Source: Cryptomeria japonica (taxonomy: Eukaryota; Streptophyta; Pinopsida; Cupressales; Cupressaceae). From it: DNA of 64,000 bases. A program made the position numbers and the translations under genes. A model generated the notes under the pieces. That model made no database searches. It was given only the letters and a program-made list of their open reading frames with translations, and had not been told where the DNA came from. Of this stretch, positions 48,052 through 59,094 are shown piece by piece. How positions within the stretch are numbered: position 1 is the first letter of the stretch; every line of letters starts with the position of its first letter. The stretch spans positions 378,371,892-378,435,891 of the forward strand of contig NC_081415.1 in NCBI RefSeq assembly GCF_030272615.1, written 5' to 3'.

Positions 48052-49391
48052 GTCAACATTGCATCCTTCGTCTGCATTCTTACTCATTCAATTCCAATTC
48101 TCTCGCATTTTCAATTAGTTCTTATTGATATCATTTTTAATTGCAATAATTGGTCGTGATCAACTTATCATGTCAATTGGACATCATCAATCCTAATCGG
48201 TGTCAAATTAGGGTTTTGTCCTAGATCTTTATAATTTTCAATCATCTTTGATCAATTATCAATTGATTTGAATCATTTCTCAATCATCAATTATCGGTTT
48301 CCTTATTAATTTTTATTGATTTGTCATCGATCTTTATCAAGTCAGCCTTTCATTAAATCAACCTTTTTGTCAATCTTTGATTGATTTTTCATTGATCTCA
48401 ATCAATCATCAATTCTTGTTAATTTTGGGTCAATTAGTCATTGATCCTCGCCAGTTGTCGTCTATCAAATCAATTCTTTTGTCATCTTTGACCAGTTTAT
48501 CATTGGTCATTATCAGTCAATTTCATGTCATTATCAAATGTTTGTCATTTGTCTATTCAATTGTGATCTTTATCATTTATTGGCTTTAATTGTGTCAAGA
48601 CCTTAATTCACTTTGAAGTCCTTTTCTTCTAGGTTTTTTGATTAATTCATTTGATCCTATTGACATTTCTTCCCTTTGGGTTAAATGAATTTATTCATTT
48701 ATCCTAAGTGTCCTTTTGTGTCACAATTAAATAAATCATTTAACTAGCTAATTTTATTTCTTCTTTTGTGAACTAATTAATAAATGAGATTTATTAATTA
48801 ATGTCACCTAATGTCATAATTTTCTAATTTTCCTTTTCCACCTAATTTTCTCCTAACATTCTCCACTAATTTCTCCTCTATTTTCTCCTCTTTTTGGGGC
48901 TAATTTTTCATAAGTTGAAGGCTAGTTTTTGTGCTCAATTCATCATTCAATCATGAAGCTAATTTTGTGGAAAATTTAGCATTGATAAATGGCTATTTTT
49001 TCATCTCAGTCATGTCATCATAATTTTCTCTCAGTTTGTCATATTTTGACATAGCAATTTGTCATTGAATTTGTTTCCCTTTTCAATTGTTCATCAATTT
49101 TGGAGACTTTTGAGCTACAAATTGAGTCTTTTTCTTCATCATTCTGAACCACAATTCGAGTACCCTTATGCTATCAATTTCATCTCATTCTGCTATCTTG
49201 TTGCTTTCAATACACTTGCATTTTTTAGGTGAGATCCACATGCATCTATTTGAAGGAGAAAGAATGTCAATGGAGGTCAATGGAGGAAACATCCGCATTT
49301 TGGTTTGCACTTTCTTTTGATGTTTAGTCTTTTATTCCTTTGTTGAGTGTATTAGGACTCATTTTCATAACTTGTTAGCTTTTGTGGTTAG
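48052..49391. other. Unassigned AT-rich region with TCAAT/ATTGAT word bias
   Basis: No supportable gene. From 48100 to 48600 the self-complementary or paired words TCAATTGAT, TCATTGATC and TCAATCATCAAT recur densely but without clean spacing. It could be another worn leader or low-complexity DNA. Confidence 0.45.
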
Positions 49392-49600
49392 TGTAGACAC
49401 ATAAAATTGATTAAATTAATATTTAATTAATTATCCCTTTATCCCTTGATTAATTTAATTAATTATTTTATCCTATTATTCCCTTAAATTAATTAAATTA
49501 CATTTATTTGATTATCCTCTTCCACATATATAATTCATTTATTAATTAATTATACATGTTTCATTTATCCTAAAGTTGATTTATTTTAATAAATCAAACT
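49392..49600 (+). repeat. Possible LTR start fragment (Tat-like style)
   Basis: TGTAGACACATAAAATTGAT followed by TTAATTAATTATCCC-type sequence, the typical opening of the LTRs in this window. It has no TATA box or end and runs into the array at 49646. Confidence 0.35.
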
Positions 49601-49645
49601 CACCATTTAAAGCTAAATTTAATCATTATAACTGAGATTCTGCCT

Positions 49646-49805
49646 TTGCACAAGTGCAAAACAGAGAGAACACAAGTACAAAATAGAGATGCACAAGCAT
49701 AGGTCCAACTTTCACAAGTGTAGAACATAGAAGCAAAAGTGCAGATTTGTAGTGCACCTGCAAAACAGTAAAATTTAGTAAAACAAAGACCAATTTTGCA
49801 CAAAT
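49646..49805 (-). repeat. Degenerate palindromic-motif array C2 (TTGCAC-AA-GTGCAA)
   Basis: TTGCACAAGTGCAAA at 49646 and variants at about 49668, 49689, 49711, 49732, 49751 and 49795, mostly 20-22 bp apart. The two halves TTGCAC and GTGCAA are reverse complements. Confidence 0.7.
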
Positions 49806-50360
49806 GAAGGCTAATATGACCATGTAAACCCTAATTATGAGAAATCCACCCCATTTGAGATTAAAAATGGCTATTATTGCAATGAATTGATTATTTTTCA
49901 ATCGCCATATGATGCATCCATACCCAGGAACATGATTGCAAACCCTAATTTGAGAAATGCAAAAGTTCTAAGCCCTTTAGGGTGAAATGCAAAATTTGCC
50001 CACCTAGAAACCCTAATGACCCAAAGGCGAGATATTGTTGTTCATTGTCATCCTAGTTAGTGCTATGTGAGTGAATTCAACATTGATAAGTCCTAATTAA
50101 ACTAATTGCAATTGAATTGTAGTAGAATTGAAAGTTTTGTGTTCATTTTATAGCTCCAAATTGAGAATTTGTTGTTCTTTTAAAGCCAAATTTGCATGAA
50201 TCTAAGTGTGCAAGATTGTTGTTCATTCACCAGCCTAATTAAGAATATGAGTTCATTTCAACTTGATTGATCATTGAATAGACCTATTCCAGCCTTAAAA
50301 GCATAAAATATTGAGTAAATCTACAAATTAAGGCAACTAGAACAAACTGGCCTAGAAAAC
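49806..50360 (-). other. Leader sequence of element X between the two arrays
   Basis: No gene seen. Worn AT-rich sequence with AAACCCTAAT words at about 49826, 49941 and 50008. Confidence 0.5.
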
Positions 50361-50479
50361 TGCATAGGCGTAGGTCTAGGTTGTATAGGCACAGATCCCT
50401 CCTACACAGGTGCAGATTAGCCTTGCATAGGTACATATCAGCCTTATACAGGTGAATAAAAACCTTGCACAAGTGCAAA
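50361..50479 (-). repeat. Degenerate palindromic-motif array C1 (TTGCAC-AA-GTGCAA)
   Basis: Variants at about 50361, 50381, 50403, 50423 and 50444 and a perfect TTGCACAAGTGCAAA at 50465, spacing about 20-22 bp. It begins about 125-140 bp from the primer site on the minus strand. Confidence 0.7.
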
Positions 50480-50602
50480 ACTAAGGAATAGGGGTGTAGA
50501 AGCTTTGGATCACCATCGAAAGGCCCTTTCCCTATAAGGTTTGACCTGCAACTTGAAAAACACTTAAACAACAACAAAAAAGATCAAATAGATGTGTGAA
50601 GT

Positions 50603-50622
50603 GGGTCCCAATGGGCATGCCA
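50603..50622 (-). other. Primer-binding site of element X
   Basis: Minus strand TGGCATGCCCATTGGGACCC, like the TGG...CCC.GTGGGACC sites of plant Ty3 elements and like the site of element T. Preceded by the LTR end ...TACA and a TTTTC spacer. Confidence 0.65.
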
Positions 50623-50628
50623 GAAAAT

Positions 50629-51625
50629 GTATGAAGGAAATTATGCTCAAATACAATTGATTGAAAGTTAAACTAAGAAATATAAGCTAGCACTAAATTC
50701 ACTCAAATACCTCAAAATTGAGAACACTTTAAAAGAGGAAATTAGAAACATCAAATATCAAAAAAATGAAAGAAAACCAATGTCCTATTGATTTTATTGT
50801 GTGTACTAGAATGTGTGTCAATCAAATTAAAACTCTAAATACACCAATGAGACTTAATAGAAAGCAAATTTAAGAGAAATGAATTCTTAGCCCTCTTATG
50901 AATGTCCCATTGTTCTCTATCTCCAAGGATTTATCAAGCCATTGTAGCTCTCAGATTTATGCACTTGTGGCTTTCAAAATGACAACCTAGAGAACAATAT
51001 TAAATGGAAAATGCAAGAAATTCTTCCTACAATGTATGATGAGATGCAATTTGATCTACATTATGCTAGAATTCTCCATTGATCTATGCTAGATGAAAAA
51101 GGCTATGCTATGCTATGTAAAATGCTCAAAGATTGCTTGCTAATTACTGAAAATGCTTTAATGCCTAATGCTTTCTATTCTTAATAGCTACTTATCGTTT
51201 GATTTGTGTAAATAAGAGTTTATTTATAAATTATCCAAGGCTCCTATCCTAGGTGGCAAAGATGGATGGACAAGATTCGATTTGAGAAGATGAAGGTTTG
51301 AAGATGGAGAAGTTGGAGAGAAAATTGGATCATGTTTCCTTAAGAGGAACCAAGTGCTATTTGGATGGAGAGGAAAAAGGAATGCCAAGTGTCCTCCTAA
51401 TTGGTTGTAATGCCATGTGTCTCTTCAATTTGTTGAAGATATTTGTGCAATGAAACATTTGAGAATATTTAATTATACGAGACACATGTTGATGTGGTAA
51501 TTTGATGTGGCATGATAAGATGGGTTGATAAATGATGTGGAAATGATTTTAGGATGAGAAGAATAAATGTCATGAATCATACAAATAAACTAAATAATTT
51601 ATTTATAGATAGAGGAATTAGGCAT
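50629..51625 (-). repeat. 5' LTR of element X (interrupted by copia element K)
   Basis: Minus strand ends ...CATACA next to the primer site. A TTTATAAATAAAC TATA-like box lies at about 51212-51226 (plus coordinates). The LTR is cut at 51625 by the start of K, and its continuation is not recognised. No 3' partner in the window. Confidence 0.5.
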
Positions 51626-52045
51626 TGTTGGTGTAAATTATGTCTCATAATTACACTTTACTTGACTTAGGATAATGCATCTCATATTAGTTTGGATATG
51701 AGACACTTAAGGAAGTGTGCACACAAGGATGATGTATGTAGGAGAAATCCGACCTTTTTTGGTTTTATCTTGTTGTTACATTCCACCTTCAATGGGTGAT
51801 CTACCTCTTGTGGAATATTTTATTATTTCTCCTACCTACCCTTGTTTCTCATTGAGCCACATGTCATAATTGTGTGATCACATATCCATATGGCCTTGCC
51901 TTTATAAGAAAGCTCATCTTATTTGTATTGGTTAATCCAGTTGATCATATTTGTATATTGATGAGAATATAGTTCATTCTAGTCAAACTATTGTCTCTCT
52001 TATTTGTGCTATTCTTTGTGCCTTTGATTTTGGAAAATTATCACA
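51626..52045 (+). repeat. 5' LTR of element K
   Basis: 420 bp, TGTTGGTGTAAATTATG...AATTATCACA. Short LTR typical of copia. A CTTTATAAGAAAG TATA-like box lies at about 51900. The next base starts the primer site. Confidence 0.85.
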
Positions 52046-52058
52046 TGGTATCAGAGCC
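52046..52058 (+). other. Primer-binding site of element K
   Basis: TGGTATCAGAGCC, an unmutated tRNA-iMet site. Confidence 0.93.
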
Positions 52059-52402
52059 ATTGGTTCACTCAGTAGTTTTTGTGGAGGCATTTTGGAGCAC
52101 TTGATTTTTTAGGTTTGAGGAGCTGCACATTTTAGGAGCATCATACAACAATTTCAACCTCACTGTTGCATCTGGGAGGTTGTTTCCATAAAAATCGAGT
52201 ATAAATTCATCTATATATTGGTGAAAGTGTTTTTTAGGGCTTTGGAGGAAAGTTTTGCCCAATGTGCACATATAGTACAAATTTTCAAAAAAATTATTTG
52301 TATTTTCTGCAAATTTTTCAATTTTTCATATTTATTAAAAAAAAAATCATAGTTTGTATTTACATGTAAAAAGTTTTTTTAAAAACATATCAAAAAATTG
52401 TC

Positions 52403-52428
52403 TTTTTTTTTTTTGGGGGGGGGGGGGG
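52403..52428 (+). repeat. T12-G14 homopolymer junction
   Basis: Twelve T followed by fourteen G. A similar junction occurs 1.45 kb downstream. Confidence 0.9.
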
Positions 52429-53862
52429 AGAGGAAATTACCCCATCCCCTGTACCATATGTATCTTGCGGTGTTTGCTAGATATACTCCTTCAGTAGCCA
52501 CCACCACTGTACCTACCACCGTTGTTTGTTTTTATGTGGCCCTATCTGCAATCGTTGTCAATATTTTTAGTCTAGTAGCCATGTCTCTTGCTTCCGCCAC
52601 TACATCTCTTGCTCCAACCACCCAATTTTGGCCCCTGTGCTCTAGCCAACCATCCCACCCAAGTTCTTCGACCAATGCTCATGTCGACTCTCACCGGCCA
52701 ACCTCTTATCTCTTGCTTCCACTGCACCACCCAACACCTCTATCATTAGCAGCTTCCAGCTACCACCTCCTCACCACTGGTTGCCACCTCCTTTGGTTCC
52801 CATGACAACAACACCTCCTCAGCACCCAACAGGGACCACACATCCATCACCCTAATGACCCACTTGCTCCTCTCAATGATAGCTATATAGACAGTGCCAT
52901 GTGACACAACTTCATTTGCTGCCCCTGTCTAGTCACCAATATGCATGACAAGTAGTCACTTGCCCACACAAGTGTACAGACACACACAATCAGCTACATA
53001 GTCAATGTATGATGGATCCCACTCAGTCACACATCAACATATGGTAGCCCAGTCATCCTACCACATAGTATGTCATGTAGGTGTACAACCAATACATTTA
53101 GCATGCCACATTGGCATACCATACAGTCTAATCAACTGCCATATTAGTAGCCATACTGTGCCATGTTAGTGACACCTTAGCATGTTCATACTACCACATC
53201 AAATTTTTGTACAATTCCACATCAACATCTGTATGACCATATAAGGGGGTGTGACAACCATACGACCATAAAATTTAACAGAGTGATGTGCTAATGTCAG
53301 CACTGTGTTAGCACCTTTTTGAAAATTTTAGATCCTCTCTCCATTTGAGTTTTTGAATTTGCAATCCAACTTTGAAGGCTCATATCTTGGTTATTTTGAG
53401 GCCTTTTTTAGTGTATTTTTTTTATTTGGGCTAATTTTTTGTGCTCTTCGTAGTGGTGTGTTTATTTTCTGATTTTGGTGGACATATTTTCAGAATTTCC
53501 AATTTCTCACAATTGTACCTATCCAATCCTCAATTTTGCAACTTCAAAGGCTTTGTTCAAGCTCATATGACCTCCTTTTTAGGTACCATTTTTTTAAAGT
53601 GCATAATTGTTCATCTACTTTCACATGGTGCTATTAGTTTTTTACCAAATTGAGTAGAAATTGTACTTTTAGAATTTATTCATTTTTGGCCTACTTGGTA
53701 CTTGTAATTTTCTTAGATCTTAGTTTAGATCTCTTGCATTATTAGGTTGAGTCTTTTTTATCCTATTTGAGGCAGTTGTAAAGTTGAAATTAGAAGTCCA
53801 CATTGCCATTTTTTTTAGGTGGCCCATTGTACACGCACTAAGCATAAAGTGCCAAATCATAA

Positions 53863-53886
53863 TTTTTTTTTTTTTTGGGGGGGGGG
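53863..53886 (+). repeat. T14-G10 homopolymer junction
   Basis: Fourteen T followed by ten G, about 80 bp before the gag start. Confidence 0.9.
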
Positions 53887-53965
53887 TCTTTGATTGAGTG
53901 AATCTAGGTGGGTGTCTTGTACATTTGTGACTCTATTTTCCTTGTGTTCTTTCATTTTTGTTGCT

Positions 53966-54910
53966 ATGGGTTCTCCTAAAATTCCACTTTTAACTCCACA
54001 TAATTATTCATCATGGAAAATCAAAGCATGGAGTAAGCTAATGGAAAAAGGACTCACACATCACATAAATGGAACAATAATAACAACACCACTAGATCCT
54101 AAGGTTGATCCTAATGCTCAATTGGAATGGCTCACTAAAAATTGTATGGCTCTTGGAACTTTGAGAAAGTATATATCAGATGACCTCATTTTTCACATTG
54201 AGAAATGTACCACAATCAAAGAGGCTTGGGATAACTTTGAGAAATCATATGGTCAAGTTGATGAAATTATAGGCTACAAGATTGACAATAAACTCACAAA
54301 TTTGGATCCCAATAATTTTGATACAATCCAAGATTACGTCACGAAAGAAAATGAGCTAAGAGAAAAGCTTAAGGATTGTGGCATTGACAATAATGATGCA
54401 CAATTGATTTTCAACATGTTGGACGAGCTTCCATTAGAATATGCAACATTTGTTTCTAGCTTCCAAACCCATCACTTGAAAATGGGAAGTTCCTTCACTA
54501 TGCCTTCATTTAAGTTGTTGAACATGGAGATTCTCAAGCCTTCAAAGTCCAAGGCTTTGGTGGCTAATCAAGGGAATCAAGGCAAAGGTTCCAACAAGAA
54601 GTAGAATTAGTCTAAGTCAAAGCCATAATAGGAAAAAGGACAATCATCCTCTCCACAACAAGGAAATTCTTCATCCTCTTCCAAGAAGGGGAATACACCT
54701 AAGAAGGAGCAACCAACTTGTGCTTATTACAAGAAGTATGGTCATGATGAGCATCATTGCCACACTAAGAAAATTGATGAGTTGAAAAATCTCCTTAAGA
54801 AGAACAACATCAATTTTCCATCCGCCTACAAGAAGAAGGAAGCATCTCCTTCCACTTCCTCATAGTCAAAGGGAAAAGGGCAAGCATTTGTGGCTAAAGC
54901 AGGTTCTTCA
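53966..54910 (+). pseudogene. gag: Copia gag of element K
   Basis: Start taken at ATG 53966 (MGSPKIPLLTPHNYSSWK), since YxxWK near the N terminus is the usual copia gag opening. The frame is open upstream to 53894, but that part lacks homology. UBN2-type body with EAWDNFEKSYG and LREKLKDCGI...LPLEYATFVSSFQ. First stop at 54602, then several more in the same frame. A knuckle remnant CAYYKKYGHDEHHC at about 54717 has Tyr for the second Cys (G to A). Element RNA packaging role by family. Confidence 0.83.
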
Positions 54911-56760
54911 TAGTAGTGGATACTTGACTCAAGTGCCTCTTATCACATGGTTTCTACAAAGGAGAATTTTTCTTCAATGGAGCCATCTAAGGTACCTCAC
55001 ATTTACATAGGTGATGATACACAAGTTGAGGTAGAAGCGAAAGGTTCAGTTGCCATGGATGATGGAACTTTTAAGAATTTTTTTATGTTCCTAACTTGAC
55101 CACCAACCTTCTCTCTATCTACCAAATCACTCACTATGGAAATAGGAAGAAATTTGAGTTTACACTTGACTCAATTATGGTAAAAGAACTTGATAATGAT
55201 GCCTTGGTAGCAGTGGGGAAATTCAATCACAATTCAAGGCTTAATTCATTCTCCCACTTTGTGTCAAGATCTCCTTCTATGGCCTTTCTTACTAATTCAA
55301 ATTCAGAAAGTAGGCTACAACATGAGCGGTTTGGTCACCTCAACTACCTCTATCTTTAGTAGCTTAGCACTAAATAAATGGTCATAGGTCAACCTCAAAT
55401 CAGTTTTTCAGAGGGTGTATGTTCAAGATTTTCCATGGGCAAGCATCCTGAAGAGAAGTTTGATTAGGGGAAATCTTGGAGAGCTTTGGAAGTTCTTCAA
55501 CTTGTTCACAATGATGTAGTAGGCCCATTTCCATCAAATTTATTTAGAAAGGCTTACTATGTCCTCACCTTCATTGATAACTAGTCCCACTTCACTGGGG
55601 TCTACTTTATTATTCACAAGAGTGAAGTGTTTGATATATTTCTAGCCTTCAAGGTTCATGTGGAGAAGCAATCAGGAAAAGTGGTCAAGATCCTTAATGG
55701 AAGGGAATATGTGAACAATAGACTTGAGGATTTTTTACACTTGAGGGGATTGATCTTCAGCATTCCATAGTCTACGCTCCACAATATAATGGAGTAGTAG
55801 AAAGTAAGAATAGAACTCTCAAGGAAATGGGTAGTTGTATGATACATGCACGTTCTCTTGATCCCGCCTTTTGGGCAAACACTATCAATTGTGCCACACA
55901 CATCCAAAATAGGGTTCCTCACAAAGATTTGAAGGGTATCACTCCTTTTGAGGCTTGGACTAGGAGAAAACTAATTATGAGACATTTTAGAGTCTTTAGG
56001 TGTCCAACAAGGGATCACATTCCTCCACAAAAATTCTAGGCATTGGAACCTCAGAGTAGGCCTTTCATATTTGTTGGATATCTTGAGAGTGCTAAGATAT
56101 ATTGATTGATGGATCCAAAGACACATGAGGTATTTATTGAGAGGAGTGTTCACTTTGAGGAAAGCTTTCCTATCTTGGCCTCACTTCCTCCTCCACCTTC
56201 CTCCATTATGGATAGTGATAAGAGTGATTCAGATGATGAGACACCTTCAATTCTGACTCATAGGGTTACACCTCCACAAGGTCCACTTATAGTTGAGGAT
56301 CCTCATCCTCCATCTCCACCAAGACCTCGTTGGGCTCGACAAACACTTGAGTCAGTAGGTTCTCTTGTTGGGATCCTTCAGACATACAAAGGACTCAATC
56401 ACAACATCAAGAGTTTCCATATACATACATTTCTATCTCTTCTAATCCAAAGATGTTTTAGGAAGCATCAGGGGTTCCTGAGTGGGACCAAGCTATGGAG
56501 GAAGAGTATAGTTCCTTGATGAGGAACAACACTTGGGAGTTAGTCCCTCTCCATAAGGGGAGAAAGATGGTTCAATTTAAATGGATATATCAAACCAAGT
56601 TTGTAATGGATGGTAGTGTGGATAAGTATAAGGCTCGACTTGTTGTGAAAGGTTTCTCGTAGGTTCTAGGTGTTGACTATACTGAGACCTTTGCACCCAT
56701 AGCCAAGATGAACTCCATTTTCTTGAAACTTGCTATTGCCATAGCTCATGGTTGGGTTGT
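54911..56760 (+). pseudogene. pol: Copia pol of element K, part 1: protease, integrase, RT start
   Basis: Protease WILDSSASYHMVS (about 54919), with Ser where the D-S/T-G motif has Gly. Frameshift near 55088. GAG-pre-integrase NLLSIYQIT and LQHERFGHLNYL. Integrase VHNDVVGPFP (about 55503) and YVLTFID. The region of the second Asp has NGRE in place of a D-G-G-E-like sequence. FWANTINCATHIQNRVP and GITPFEAW (about 55870-55960), PFIFVGYLESAK. RT begins EWDQAMEEEYSSLMRNNTW (about 56482), KARLVVKGFS and YTETFAPIAKM, and stops at GWVV, base 56760. Many stops and shifts. Confidence 0.85.
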
Positions 56761-57603
56761 TGATGCAAGAGCATTCGGTGGCATCACCCAAAAATATTTC
56801 TTTTTGTTTAGTTTTCTTTTAATGTTTTTTGCAGTTCTGGATACCCATTTGGACGAATAAGAGATTCCAACTCTTAGAATTGTCAAGTTGCTTGTTCTTG
56901 CTGACTGCCCAAAATAATAGGTTTAAAAAAGGTAGATGGAGCCCAAAATTTATAGGAAGATTAAGGAAGGAAAAACAAGCACATTGGCTAAAGAATCAAG
57001 TCAAAATCATTAACGGTTTGAAAGTTATTAAAGTTTCAATTTCCCAAAAAAACCAAAAACATTATTCCAAGTTAAATTTTAGGCATAAACGGTGTCAAAT
57101 GGGCCCAAAAATGGTGGGAATATACAAAGAGGATTCTTAGAATTTTCTTCACTTGGAGATATTTCTGACACTTCAAATGGTTCATCAATCTGATTCCTGG
57201 ATCAAAAGTTATGGCTGCCAGAAGTTGGACAATTTTTTAGAAAGTTTCCAGTTTTTTAATCTGGCTAATTTTTTTCAAATTTCCAAACTCATGTTTTGGC
57301 ATTTGTTCAACAAATGGTAATTTTAGCTCCAAGTTGGAAAAGGCTATTTACAACTCATTGAAGAAACTTGTGAGTTAATTTTTGGGATGTGAGTTTTGGA
57401 GAGTGAGTTTTGGGAGTTGTGAACTTGCCTTGTAAAGGGTTTCCAGAAAACTCTATAAGTTGTTGAATTGCAGCCTGTGAGGAATGAATCCTCTAGATTG
57501 TACTTGCATGTTTGCATGTTTTGCAGATAATAATAATAAAATCTTTTGTGAATTTTACTCCTATTTGTTGTGATTATCTGGCTCTCGGGTTTTACCCTCA
57601 TCA
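56761..57603 (+). mobile_element. Solo LTR (843 bp) inserted in the K RT frame
   Basis: GTTGT on both sides (56756-56760 and 57604-57608). Ends TGATG...CATCA are inverted. The RT frame reads through perfectly if the insert and one repeat are removed (…GWVV then H, stop, MDVKSSFLHG). No internal region. I cannot assign orientation with confidence; the plus sign is nominal. Confidence 0.85.
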
Positions 57604-57608
57604 GTTGT

Positions 57609-57846
57609 ACATTAGATGGATGTGAAGAGTTCTTTTCTTCATGGGGATCATGATGAGGAGATATATATGGAGTAGCCATATGGTTTCATCTAGGATTCTT
57701 CATTGGTTTTCTGATTAATGAAATCTATCTACGACCTTAAGAAGGCCCCTAAAGCTTGGTATGCTAAGATGGATTCCTTTCTTCTCTCAGTAGGGTTCAT
57801 TAGGTGTCATTCTAATTCGAATGTCTACATTTTATGATAGGATGAT
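57609..57846 (+). pseudogene. pol: Copia pol of element K, part 2: RT middle
   Basis: MDVKSSFLHGD, EIYMEXPYGF with a TAG, SIYDLKKAPKAWYAKMDSFL and VGFIRCHSNSNVYIL, the copia RT blocks leading to the catalytic YVDD. Two or three stops. Cut at 57846 by element M. Confidence 0.88.
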
Positions 57847-58746
57847 TGACATAGTCAAGGCAGGGAGATCCAACGAAGGAAAACCCAACCTTGCATATTA
57901 ACACATACACCATGCAAAATATACCGGTAACCAATAACAAGGTGCCAAAAATAGTAGAAAGAACAACCGGTAACAACACCGAACACATAATACATAAACA
58001 ATGTGAATGAATCTTATTACAGTCTGAAGGATTACACATGCCACATGCTAGATAGTAGTCCAAGATACAAAAAATTCTTACAACACAATTACAAGATCGA
58101 CAGATCATCCTCATATCAAATCGGCTTCCGAGAATAGTTTGTTGGTTTTACCCTAATCTGGATCCTAGCCTTCCAGGCTTTGTCCAACCAAATCAGAATC
58201 TCGCTAGTTCTACATCTTCGCTCGATCTCAAAACTCTATCTTCGATCTTCTAACTTATATATCTCTCAAATGATTCAAGGTTTTCATTTATACCATCCAC
58301 AAATAATTACAACCTGATCAAGTCGGCCCAAAGACAAACTGATTCATGAAATGTGCAACGGTAACATGTCAGCTCAAATCACTAAGAACAAACACAAAAC
58401 ATAAAATGATGTGCAGACCTCCGGGAATACCGACCAAGGCCTAAAAGAAACATCTCCAACGATCCACAAGTCACGAAAATCAATTGCAACCCAAAATCAT
58501 TTTCACTCAACACACTGCCATACTAACCAGTAAAAACATATCAACTGGGCCAATACCAGAATCCACGTCTCACCAGAAACAAAGCCAAATGCAATGAAAC
58601 TCGAACATGGTAAAGACCATGAAAACAAGGGGATAAACCCAAAACCACAATGCTAAATACTCACACATGAAGAAATCCCACACTCTCAAGCAATTCCACT
58701 AAAAAACTGCCCAACTGGTAAGAACTAGACTGGTGTTCCTGCATCA
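57847..58746 (-). repeat. 3' LTR of element M
   Basis: 900 bp, plus strand TGACATAGTCAAGGCAGGGAG...TCCTGCATCA. Partner at 59095. Confidence 0.9.
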
Positions 58747-59094
58747 GACTCTCAGGGTTAATTGAAAAGTGAGTCTCATCACTTGATTAGGTTCAGTGAT
58801 CGGTCAGTAGGTACTAGCAACTACCTCGGGGATTCAACGAACTGTCTACAGCTGTTGGTTGCCTCTCCACAATGATCTATCAGTCCAAATGTAGTCTACC
58901 TCAATCAGTGATCTTCTCAAGTCTCCACCCTCTAACTACCTCAAGCTAAAGCTCTAGGATAGGCTATCTACCTGCAAACCTTGCTCTACCTCACATTTGA
59001 TGATCTGAACAAGTCTCAACTTCCTCTCCAACCAACCGGTGCATAACTAGGTCTTCCTCCAACAACAGGATCATAAACCAACTCTAATACTATT
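58747..59094 (-). other. Internal region of element M
   Basis: 348 bp, C/T-rich on the plus strand (CTACCTC and CTCAA words), no open frame of note. Consists essentially of primer site, short spacer and 3' priming region. Confidence 0.8.

Larger units (their letters stand above)
52059..53965 (+). other. Leader of element K
   Basis: Unusually long 5' leader with no supported gene. It includes two T-run/G-run junctions (52403-52428 and 53863-53886) and, between them, a Ser/Pro/Thr-coding, C-rich stretch (52460-52800) that is more likely low-complexity DNA than a gene. Confidence 0.6.

Noticed and set aside
52398..52805. 135-codon Ser/Thr/Pro-rich frame in the leader of K
   Set aside because: Starts inside the T/G homopolymer tract and reflects C-rich low complexity; no domain.
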